A DNA stretch of 6,382 bases from Marinagarivorans sp. UBA5868. GTDB lineage: Bacteria > Pseudomonadota > Gammaproteobacteria > Pseudomonadales > Cellvibrionaceae. This document shows, in pieces, positions 1 to 6,261 of the stretch. A program made the translations under genes and the position numbers. The stretch is taken from contig DJFQ01000125.1 in the NCBI GenBank assembly GCA_002432095.1, forward strand, positions 8,511 through 14,892, read 5' to 3'. The first letter of the stretch is position 1. The number at the start of each line of letters is the position of its first letter. The notes below the pieces were generated by a model. The model did not search any database, was not told where the DNA came from, and was given only the letters and a program-made list of their open reading frames with translations.

Positions 1-1028
1 CCAAAAACGTCGTCACTGCGCAGCTCTTGAGAAAGCACCATGGACGCTTTGCGCAACACTTCGTCTCCTGCGGCGTGCCCTAAGGTGTCATTTATTTTTT
101 TGAAATGGTCCAGATCCAGAATCATCACATAAACACTGGCGGAATTCGATAGCGGAAACACCCCCTTGACCGCCGTCTCCAGCCCCAAGCGATTAAGACA
201 TTGGGTTAGTGGATCGACCACCATTTTCGTACGCAGGGATTCGTTTTCCCTGTTGTGGTAATAGAGCAGCCCTTGAACCATCAGCAAAATGCAAGCAATA
301 CCTAACACTCCCGTACCGATGAAATACAGCTGCCTCTGAGAAACGTAGGCCTTTTTTGCCGCAATTCGTTTTAGTTTCAGACGATGCACACCTTCTGCCG
401 GCAACGCCGGCAACTCAATGCCCATGTCATATACATCGGTCAACGTCGGTTTGTGCGTAATCGGATCAGATCCGTAGCGGTCGATCCACCACCGGGCTAC
501 TTGAATACGGGAAAAATCGATGAAAATTTCCGTATCCGCCGGCTTGAAATCCACATGCATAAATTGCATCGTTTCGTATTCTGCAAAATTCGTCGGCTTC
601 TCTTTGGCGTTGCGTATGAAGAAATACAGAGATTCACTGGGACCGGAATATTCCAGAGAAACATACATCCCATCGTAGGAAGACAAGTCGATTGTAGCGG
701 CGTCATCGAATTCAAAAAGATCGAGTACATAATAATTTTTAGAATCGGTACGTTTATGCTTGATTACGATTCCACAATACGGATAAGGCACGCCGTAGCC
801 GACATTGCATTCAAAGGAATTGCTGCTGCGATCCACCCAGACGGCAGTACTGAGACCGTTGGGTTCCACGGAATCTGCATAAAGGTGCGCAACCGATCCT
901 TCATAGGGGTAGATCTGGAACGTTTTTTCCGGGTTAACGAGCGCTATCGCGCCACATAGCAATGCAATGCACAGCAAAACGCAGTACAAGCCTTTGAAAA
1001 CAATCCCTGATCGGGCACCCAAACTCAT
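1..1028 (-). CDS. Membrane-bound GGDEF diguanylate cyclase with periplasmic sensor (3' end missing)
   Basis: Predicted to make the second messenger c-di-GMP from two GTP at the inner membrane in response to a periplasmic cue. My reverse-strand reading gives 342 residues open to the left edge. A hydrophobic helix (about 9-31) is followed by a periplasmic domain (about 35-220), a second helix (about 233-256), then a GGDEF domain that opens with DPLTQCLNR (272-280) and continues with LDLDHFKKIND (304-314) and GHAAGDEVL (317-325). The active-site GG(D/E)EF signature lies beyond the window, so catalytic competence cannot be judged. The sensor has two cysteines (C74, C85) that could form a disulfide, and a DLSSYDG...LYFFIRN...WWID pattern resembling CBM11/CIA30-type beta-sandwiches. 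The start at 1028 has GGGGA about 11 nt upstream; an in-frame ATG at 1040 would add MRAA. It lies downstream of the GH95 gene on the same strand across a 311-nt gap. Confidence 0.93.
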   Translation of the reverse strand, partial: MSLGARSGIVFKGLYCVLLCIALLCGAIALVNPEKTFQIYPYEGSVAHLYADSVEPNGLSTAVWVDRSSNSFECNVGYGVPYPYCGIVIKHKRTDSKNYYVLDLFEFDDAATIDLSSYDGMYVSLEYSGPSESLYFFIRNAKEKPTNFAEYETMQFMHVDFKPADTEIFIDFSRIQVARWWIDRYGSDPITHKPTLTDVYDMGIELPALPAEGVHRLKLKRIAAKKAYVSQRQLYFIGTGVLGIACILLMVQGLLYYHNRENESLRTKMVVDPLTQCLNRLGLETAVKGVFPLSNSASVYVMILDLDHFKKINDTLGHAAGDEVLRKASMVLSQELRSDDVF

Positions 1029-1159
1029 AGCAGCACGCATCCCCGCTAGGCAGTATGCATCCAGTCATGAGGAACTGACCCGCGACCGAAGATGGTTTGC
1101 ATTTCCATAAGCTCTACTTGGCCCCGCACGCCGACTCAATTGAAAAGTTGTGTAAGCCA

Positions 1160-1206
1160 CCAGCCTTGATGGCTTTTAACTTATACCAGCCTTGCTTTAA
1201 CTTATA
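1160..1206. repeat. Tandem direct repeat, two units (26 and 21 bp)
   Basis: Two adjacent units, 1160-1185 and 1186-1206, share CCAGCCTTG at the left and CTTTAACTTATA at the right. The first unit has an extra ATGGC-like insertion (an extra 5 bp including one more T). A further copy of the core TATAAGTT is found in the opposite orientation at 1291-1298. The repeats overlap the -10 element and presumed start of the cyclase transcript, so they could be regulator binding sites, or simply a local duplication. Confidence 0.6.
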
Positions 1207-1229
1207 AGAGTGTAGCTGGCTTTGGACAA
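1201..1229 (-). promoter_or_regulatory. Candidate sigma-70 promoter for the diguanylate cyclase
   Basis: On the minus strand TTGTCC (1229-1224) and TATAAG (1206-1201) are separated by exactly 17 nt, matching 9 of 12 consensus bases. Transcription would start near 1194 and leave a leader of about 165 nt. This would make the cyclase independent of the upstream glycosidase operon. It is a by-eye match only; a second TATAAG at 1185-1180 lacks a good -35 element. Confidence 0.35.
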
Positions 1230-1351
1230 TTTTCGCTGGCTAGAAAAGCCGTTATCGCAGGCGGAAAGCCAACCTCTTATTTCAATCTGCTATAAGTTGC
1301 TTCATTTATGTGGCAAACAGTACGGTAATTAAATTTATAACCGGCCGCTAA

Positions 1352-3820
1352 TCACCGGCTCCATTGGTACTCTTTGCCAGCCTTGGTGGATACGTCGATC
1401 AAATAAGTCCGCTCCAAAGAAAGCCGGGGCAGGTTGCGTTGCGTGTGTTTAATAGGGTGTTTTACTTCGGGCACTTTGTAGAATAGATTCGGGTTGGAGC
1501 CAGCGGCGGCAATTACCTGAAACCCCTGGGGTTTCGGCAGCGGTGCATAACTGCGGATACGCAGATTGCCGCCGAGTTGCGATACCACTTTCAAATAATT
1601 CACCTCTCCATTCTCCCACGCCATATCAATAACAAAGCCGCCGCGCATCACTAGCCCTTTAACTTCACCTTTCGGCCATGCGTGAGGCAGTGCCGGCAGC
1701 AGGTGCACAGCACCGTCGTGGCTTTGCGCGAGCATTTCCGCCACGCCGGAAGTAAAACCGAAATTACCGTCAACCTGAAATGGCGGGTGGGCATCGAACA
1801 TATTGGGATAGGTGCCGCCCGCTTCGGAAAAACCAGTGCCCCCGGCGGGAGAAATCTGATCACGAATCAGTTTTAGCGCGCGGTCGCCATCCAACAATCG
1901 CGCCCATAAATTGATTTTCCAGTTCATCGACCAGCCGGTGGAGGGATCGCCGCGCTGCTCCATGGTTACCCGCGCTGCGCTGAACAATTCCGGGGTGTGG
2001 ATCGGCGAAATTTGATTACTGGGAAACAGCCCGTAAAGGTGTGATACATGGCGGTGCTGGTCGAAAGGATCGTCCCAATCCTCCAACCACTCCTGCAACT
2101 GGTGATAACGGCCAATTTGCATTGGCGGCAACTGATCGAGAATCTTCTGCCAGCGTTTGATATCCGCGCTGTTCTGATCAAGAATTTCTGCCGCTTGTAT
2201 GGTGTTGGTAAATAAATCGAACAATAACTGGTTGTCCATGGTTGCGCCGGCAGCGATTTTTACCCCGGTCGCCTTGGGCTCGTTCTCCGGGGACATGGAC
2301 GGTGACACCACCAGCCCCCCGGCTTTTTCATCGCGGATAAGAAAATCTTCAAAAAATTCGCAGGCGGATTGGAAGATGGGAAATGCTTCGCGGAGAAATT
2401 TTTCGTCACCCGTATACAAATATTTCTGCCAGAGATGTTGCACCAGCCAGGCGCTACTGGTGGGCCACGGCCCCCAAGGACCATCAACCGCGCCGCTGAT
2501 TCGCCAGATATCGGTATTGTGGTGCGCCATCCAGCCACGGGCGCCGTACATATTTTTGGCCGCATCGCGACCGGTTTGCGCAAGATCACGCACCAGCTGA
2601 ATAAAGGGCTCGTGCAATTCGCTGAGATTTGTGACCTCACTCGGCCAATAATTCATCTCCGCATTAATGTTCAGTGTGTATTTGCTGTCCCACGGAGGTG
2701 TGCTGTGCGGATTCCAAATACCCTGCAAATTCGCAGGCTGAGTGCCGGGCTGGGAGGAGCTGATCAAAAGGTAGCGACCAAATTGAAAATAAAGAGCCGT
2801 TAGAGACGGGTCGTAACGCTTGGAAAATTCGCGAATGCGAACATCTGTCGGTTGTTGCGCAAATTCATTCGTACCTAAATTTAATTCCACTCGCGAAAAA
2901 TAGCGGCGGTAAAAATTTTGATGGGCCAGTAACCGTGCTTGATATACGGAACCAGAAAACGCTTTAATCGCGCTTTGCATAAAGGCGTCTACGCGCGCCA
3001 GTGGGTCTCCGCTGAGATCTCGATAATTCACAAAATTGGTGGCCATGGCGACAAGGATCACCGCCTCGGTAGCGCCGTTGACGGTCAGACGATTATCCCG
3101 CAGTTGCATTTTGCCGTCGGGTACCAGAATTTTCGTCATATTGGCCAATTCCACTTGACCTTTAATGCCTTCATGGTCAATCGAATTTCCCTGCATCAAC
3201 AAACCGTCGGATTCTTCCTTGATTGTCATGCCCTCTGGATGGGACAGACCGACAGAAAAATTCAGTGCGTTCGGGCGATCTGCCGACAAGCGAATCACCA
3301 CCACCTGATCGACAAACGAGGTAAAGATTTCCCGTTGAAATTGAGTGTCGCCCACTGCATAGCGAACACGCACCGTCGCGTCGTTTAAATCCAGTTCGCG
3401 ATAATATTCCGAATATTTTTCGTGACCCGGAAACACCATATCCAGCACACCCGCTGATTGATACGGCATTCCCTGTGCGCCCTGACTGGTAATGCTTTTT
3501 TCTGCAAGAGCGGACGCCGCCGAATGCTGGCCAGCTGCAATCAGCCGGCGAATCTCCGGCAGCGCGGCGCGCGCCGCAGGGTTCAGATTATTATGCGGGC
3601 CGCCAGCCCAGAAGGTATCTTCATTCAGCTGAATGGTTTCACTGGCAACGCCCCCGTAGACCATTGCGCCCAATCTTCCATTGCCCAAAGGCAGCGCTTC
3701 TTCCCACGTATTTGCGCGTTGCTCGTACCATAATTTAAGGTCCGCAGCGGCAACGCTTGCGGAAAAAACCAGCCAAAAACAGCTGATGGAAATGCGGGCA
3801 AACCAATTAAGCCATTTCAT
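1352..3820 (-). CDS. GH95 family exported alpha-L-fucosidase / alpha-L-galactosidase
   Basis: An 822-residue inverting exo-glycosidase that should remove terminal alpha-L-fucose or alpha-L-galactose from plant glycans, most likely in the periplasm. Residues 1-26 form a Sec signal peptide (MKWLNWFAR, a hydrophobic core, then SVAAA before DLKLW). The N-terminal beta-sandwich domain begins LWYEQRANTWEEALPLGNGR (30-49) with LNEDTFWAGGP (65-75). The (alpha/alpha)6 barrel carries the catalytic features known from Bifidobacterium AfcA: the water-activating Asn pair N384/N386 in TLNINAEMNYWP, the acid E512 in SPSMSPEN, and D684 in VDGNFGF. HRHVSHLYGLFP (589-600) is also typical. T382 occupies the position that I recall as His in fucosidases and Thr in an L-galactosidase, favouring the latter. 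The frame stays open to an ATG at 4048, but that start would overlap GH51 by 151 nt and bury the signal peptide, so 3820 is chosen. A weak GCGGAA ribosome site precedes it by about 7 nt. Family confidence is high; substrate is inferred. Confidence 0.96.
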   Translation of the reverse strand: MKWLNWFARISISCFWLVFSASVAAADLKLWYEQRANTWEEALPLGNGRLGAMVYGGVASETIQLNEDTFWAGGPHNNLNPAARAALPEIRRLIAAGQHSAASALAEKSITSQGAQGMPYQSAGVLDMVFPGHEKYSEYYRELDLNDATVRVRYAVGDTQFQREIFTSFVDQVVVIRLSADRPNALNFSVGLSHPEGMTIKEESDGLLMQGNSIDHEGIKGQVELANMTKILVPDGKMQLRDNRLTVNGATEAVILVAMATNFVNYRDLSGDPLARVDAFMQSAIKAFSGSVYQARLLAHQNFYRRYFSRVELNLGTNEFAQQPTDVRIREFSKRYDPSLTALYFQFGRYLLISSSQPGTQPANLQGIWNPHSTPPWDSKYTLNINAEMNYWPSEVTNLSELHEPFIQLVRDLAQTGRDAAKNMYGARGWMAHHNTDIWRISGAVDGPWGPWPTSSAWLVQHLWQKYLYTGDEKFLREAFPIFQSACEFFEDFLIRDEKAGGLVVSPSMSPENEPKATGVKIAAGATMDNQLLFDLFTNTIQAAEILDQNSADIKRWQKILDQLPPMQIGRYHQLQEWLEDWDDPFDQHRHVSHLYGLFPSNQISPIHTPELFSAARVTMEQRGDPSTGWSMNWKINLWARLLDGDRALKLIRDQISPAGGTGFSEAGGTYPNMFDAHPPFQVDGNFGFTSGVAEMLAQSHDGAVHLLPALPHAWPKGEVKGLVMRGGFVIDMAWENGEVNYLKVVSQLGGNLRIRSYAPLPKPQGFQVIAAAGSNPNLFYKVPEVKHPIKHTQRNLPRLSLERTYLIDVSTKAGKEYQWSR

Positions 3821-3847
3821 ATTGAGTTCCGCTTTCGATGGGGAAAT

Positions 3848-3878
3848 ATTGGCGCAAGCGAAACGCATTTGCGCCAAT
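3848..3878. repeat. Perfect 10-bp inverted repeat (hairpin) between GH51 and GH95
   Basis: Arms ATTGGCGCAA (3848-3857) and TTGCGCCAAT (3869-3878) are exact reverse complements around an 11-nt loop, inside which GCG-AAA-CGC can form a small nested stem. It starts about 20 nt after the GH51 stop and ends about 17 nt before the GH95 ribosome site. There is no T-run on either side, so it is unlikely to be a complete intrinsic terminator. It could stabilise or process the mRNA, attenuate GH95 relative to GH51, or be an operator. Confidence 0.8.
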
Positions 3879-3897
3879 GGAATTAAACAAGGACGGG

Positions 3898-5997
3898 CTA
3901 AGCGCGCGAAAAACGATAGAGCTCCACACTCAAAGGCGCAATTTTGAATTTTCCGATAGTCGCATCGAACTCGGATGCCAAAGTCACCACTTGTGGCTCT
4001 TTGCCCACTGCGTTTTTGGCTTCTGGCCCAAGTCCGGTTAATTTCCAAACCTCGCCAGTTGCCGCGTGAGAAAAATCTTCAACAGTCAGATCGAGAACCT
4101 GTTCGTGCTCCGTCGCATTCACCACCGCAATAACTAATGACTGGCGATCCTCGGTTAAAGACGCCGATACATCCAACGGATAGGTGGCACTACCAGCATT
4201 CACCTTCGGTTGGTCGCCACCAACTGGATATTGCGGTTTTGGGGTAGGCGCATTACCGTCCACCGCGACAGGAATGGAGCCAAAATGACGCTGATAAAGC
4301 TGAAACACACGCCCTTTGGCGCTAATGGTAGAAGCGGTGCGATTAAAATCGAGCCAGTTAGTTGCCATGGTGAAACCCGCCATGGCAATAAAATCCGTAT
4401 GCCGGAAAAATTCGTGGAACGCCAACGCGATCGCTAATGCACTCTTGAGGCTGTCCTCGAAACCATAGGCCCATTCATCAAAAAATACCTTAATATGACC
4501 TTCATTTAATTTTGGGAAATGTTTTTTATATTCTTCCCAAGCATCTACCATAGTGCGCACACGATTCGCCGGCTGGCGCGCCCACTCATTGAGCGACATC
4601 TCGACATCGAATAACTTTCCGGTTTGCAAATCAAATCGTTTATTTTGCGGCGGATAAGCATGTGTACCCACGGCGTCGAATTTCCCCCAACTGTCCTTGA
4701 ACATGCCGTATGCCCAATCGCGCTCGGAGCCGATTTTTACTTGCGGCTGACCTTCAATAAAAATGCCCTGACCGGTGGTCATCTCGTCGACAAAACCCCC
4801 GGGCGCCACCACATAAATGGAAGGGTCGACTGCACGCATAGCATCGACGAATAAATTGTGTTTGATGGTGTAATGGTCGCGCGCCATATGGCCCATTTGC
4901 CAGTGGCCGTACATTTCGTTGCCAACGGCCCAATATTTAACACGGTAGGGAGTTTTCCTTCCATTCGCTGCGCGCCGCTTTCCCCATTCGCTTTGTTCCG
5001 TGCCATTCACATATTCCAGCAACTCCGCGCCGGAGCGCGGTTCGCCAAAGCCTGTGTTTACACACCAGAAGGGTTCGCTATCGATTAATTCGCACAAACG
5101 CAGCAGCTCGTCGACCCCCACGTCGTTGGGCTGCACCGCTTTCCAAACAGGATCGTAAATTGGCGGTCGACGGTCCGGATCGCCAATGGTGTCCTTCCAG
5201 TCGTAGGCGGACACAAAGTTGCCGCCGGGCATGCGTAAAATTGGGCAATTCATTTCCTTCATCAACGCCAGGGTATCGGCGCGGAAGCCTTCGATATTAT
5301 CCGAGGGCATCAACGACACCGCACCTACACCAAAGCGGCCTTTACCTGTGCCCACAATTTCCAGGCGCGCCGACTCCGTATCCACCGCCGGATTTAATTG
5401 GAAGGTCCGAGTCCGCCATTTTTTTGAAGTTGGAATTTTTTGTGTTACAGCTTGCGCCGGTGCGTCACCCCAACGCAACGTCACCGAAACCTTTACGCCG
5501 CGATCTGCCCAAATTACGACACGCCCAACATAAGGTGTTGATGATTTAATTGCCAAGCCGTGCTGCGCAATTCCCATTGGCTGAGCGTCATTTACTGCTG
5601 CATTTACCGTAACCACAGGGCTGTGTTTTCCCACATAGGCGCGCCGGGTATCCAGCTCAACCGACGACACCGGGCCGACGGCAACCCACTTTTGAATAAA
5701 CCGCATAGCGGCACGTGGATCGGTGGGTTTTGGTTCCGGCTTTTCGATAACACCGAAATAAAATTTCCGGTCGTCGAGTACCTCGCTCCACAAACTGTGG
5801 TTGATGAGATTGCCGATGTGCTCGATAAAGCCTCCGTAAAGCAGTGGAGACAACGCAGGCCGTGTGGCATTTGTCGCAATTGCTGCGCGAATATCCGCAG
5901 TTGTGGAAAACGCGGGAAGCGACCAGTGGCCAGCCAAGGCTGCAGAACCGATTAATAAAGTTCTGCGGGATAATCTTGCAGGTGTAGCAGTGGTCAT
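3898..5997 (-). CDS. GH51 family Tat-exported alpha-L-arabinofuranosidase with inserted CBM-like domain
   Basis: A 699-residue retaining glycosidase expected to release terminal alpha-L-arabinofuranose from arabinoxylan, arabinan or related polymers. The N-terminus is a Tat signal: LSRRTLLIGSAALAG with the twin arginines at 11-12, and a cleavage region around residues 30-34. The mature protein opens with the GH51 strand LYGGFIEHIGN (53-63) and HSLWSEVLDDRKF (67-79). A beta-rich segment (about 105-230) resembling a CBM4/9-type module is inserted before the barrel resumes at RMPGGNFVSAYDWKD (255-269). The acid/base is E361 in YWAVGNEMYG, and the nucleophile is E508 in VFFDEWAYGF. A C-terminal beta-sandwich (about 565-699) ends in LSVELYRFSRA. 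Length fits GH51 enzymes carrying an extra module. AAGGAGG lies 5 nt before the ATG, a near-ideal ribosome site. It is probably the first gene of an operon with GH95, 77 nt downstream. Endoglucanase or mixed activity has been reported within GH51, so the exact substrate is not certain. Confidence 0.95.
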   Translation of the reverse strand: MTTATPARLSRRTLLIGSAALAGHWSLPAFSTTADIRAAIATNATRPALSPLLYGGFIEHIGNLINHSLWSEVLDDRKFYFGVIEKPEPKPTDPRAAMRFIQKWVAVGPVSSVELDTRRAYVGKHSPVVTVNAAVNDAQPMGIAQHGLAIKSSTPYVGRVVIWADRGVKVSVTLRWGDAPAQAVTQKIPTSKKWRTRTFQLNPAVDTESARLEIVGTGKGRFGVGAVSLMPSDNIEGFRADTLALMKEMNCPILRMPGGNFVSAYDWKDTIGDPDRRPPIYDPVWKAVQPNDVGVDELLRLCELIDSEPFWCVNTGFGEPRSGAELLEYVNGTEQSEWGKRRAANGRKTPYRVKYWAVGNEMYGHWQMGHMARDHYTIKHNLFVDAMRAVDPSIYVVAPGGFVDEMTTGQGIFIEGQPQVKIGSERDWAYGMFKDSWGKFDAVGTHAYPPQNKRFDLQTGKLFDVEMSLNEWARQPANRVRTMVDAWEEYKKHFPKLNEGHIKVFFDEWAYGFEDSLKSALAIALAFHEFFRHTDFIAMAGFTMATNWLDFNRTASTISAKGRVFQLYQRHFGSIPVAVDGNAPTPKPQYPVGGDQPKVNAGSATYPLDVSASLTEDRQSLVIAVVNATEHEQVLDLTVEDFSHAATGEVWKLTGLGPEAKNAVGKEPQVVTLASEFDATIGKFKIAPLSVELYRFSRA

Positions 5998-6002
5998 TCG
6001 AC

Positions 6003-6009
6003 CCTCCTT
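6003..6009 (-). promoter_or_regulatory. Strong ribosome binding site of GH51
   Basis: The minus strand reads AAGGAGG, ending 5 nt before the ATG at 5997. This near-perfect Shine-Dalgarno sequence fixes the GH51 start. It contrasts with the weak site before GH95 and suggests higher translation of GH51. Confidence 0.9.
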
Positions 6010-6127
6010 TTTATTCGATTATTGTGGAGCTAGCGGCAAACGAAGGTGAAAAAATGCGTACACAAAAGCCGTTTTTTCGTTATTAATCCAAAAAGGCGGC
6101 ACGCACCGCACAAACAACGGATAGCGC

Positions 6128-6148
6128 AATATGATGCGTCTCACAATT
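6128..6148. promoter_or_regulatory. Candidate CRP (cAMP receptor protein) binding site
   Basis: The plus strand reads AATATGA, six bases, then TCACAATT. This fits the CRP consensus TGTGA-N6-TCACA with 9 of 10 core bases matched and A/T-rich flanks. It lies between the divergent GH51 and lipoprotein genes, centred near 6137.5, where carbon catabolite control of a glycan locus would be expected. Recognised by eye; no scoring was possible. Confidence 0.45.
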
Positions 6149-6171
6149 GGACTGATTAATATTATGATATT
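6140..6171 (+). promoter_or_regulatory. Candidate promoter for the divergent lipoprotein gene
   Basis: TATGAT (6163-6168) matches five of six -10 bases, with CTCACA (6140-6145) at 17-nt spacing as a weak -35. GATATT (6166-6171) is an alternative -10 that would place the CRP-like site near -41, the usual class II activator position. The start of transcription would be around 6175-6179. Low confidence. Confidence 0.3.
6158..6171. repeat. AT-rich inverted repeat in the divergent promoter region
   Basis: AATAT and ATATT flank a 4-bp centre (TATG), forming a 14-bp dyad. A second, wider dyad pairs CAATATGAT (6127-6135) with ATGATATTG (6164-6172) at 8 of 9 bases. Both overlap the candidate promoters and could be operators, but AT-rich DNA produces such dyads easily. 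Confidence 0.35.
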
Positions 6172-6197
6172 GTCTATTAACGCTTTCGCAGTGACAA
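6169..6197 (-). promoter_or_regulatory. Candidate promoter for the GH51-GH95 operon
   Basis: On the minus strand TTGTCA (6197-6192) and GACAAT (6174-6169) are 17 nt apart and match 9 of 12 sigma-70 consensus bases. This gives a leader of about 165 nt. It overlaps the candidate plus-strand promoter, and would put the CRP-like site downstream of the start, which does not suit activation. A promoter closer to GH51 that I cannot recognise is therefore also possible. Confidence 0.25.
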
Positions 6198-6261
6198 CAA
6201 TTTGCACCGTGATAAGCACAATCCCACCCTGTCATAAAACGAATTAAAAGGCAGTGCGTTT

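Larger units (their letters stand above)
1041..1351. other. Intergenic gap between GH95 and diguanylate cyclase
   Basis: This 311-nt stretch holds no convincing gene. It contains the tandem repeat and candidate promoter listed separately. I looked for a terminator after the GH95 stop and found only 4-bp stems without a T-run (for example GGCT-TTTCT-AGCC on the minus strand), so no intrinsic terminator is called. Confidence 0.6.

Noticed and set aside
384..959. A 191-codon open frame on the plus strand
   Set aside because: It lies wholly antisense to the diguanylate cyclase sensor region, in exact codon register with it, and its product shows no recognisable domain; the minus-strand reading has clear helices and GGDEF motifs.
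1230..1351. Possible terminator after GH95
   Set aside because: Only 4-bp stems such as GCCG-CGGC and GGCT-AGCC are present, with no T-run, so nothing can be supported.
2199..2803. Overlapping plus-strand open frames inside GH95
   Set aside because: They are shadows of the GH95 gene; their products are low in recognisable features and rich in Arg/Pro/Ser as expected from antisense codons.
3848..3878. Intercistronic hairpin as an intrinsic terminator of GH51
   Set aside because: The stem is strong, but the following sequence on the minus strand is ATTTCCCC, without the required T-run; the plus strand also lacks one.
5160..5549. Plus-strand open frames opposite GH51
   Set aside because: Antisense to conserved GH51 and CBM-like coding sequence, with no domain pattern or credible ribosome site.
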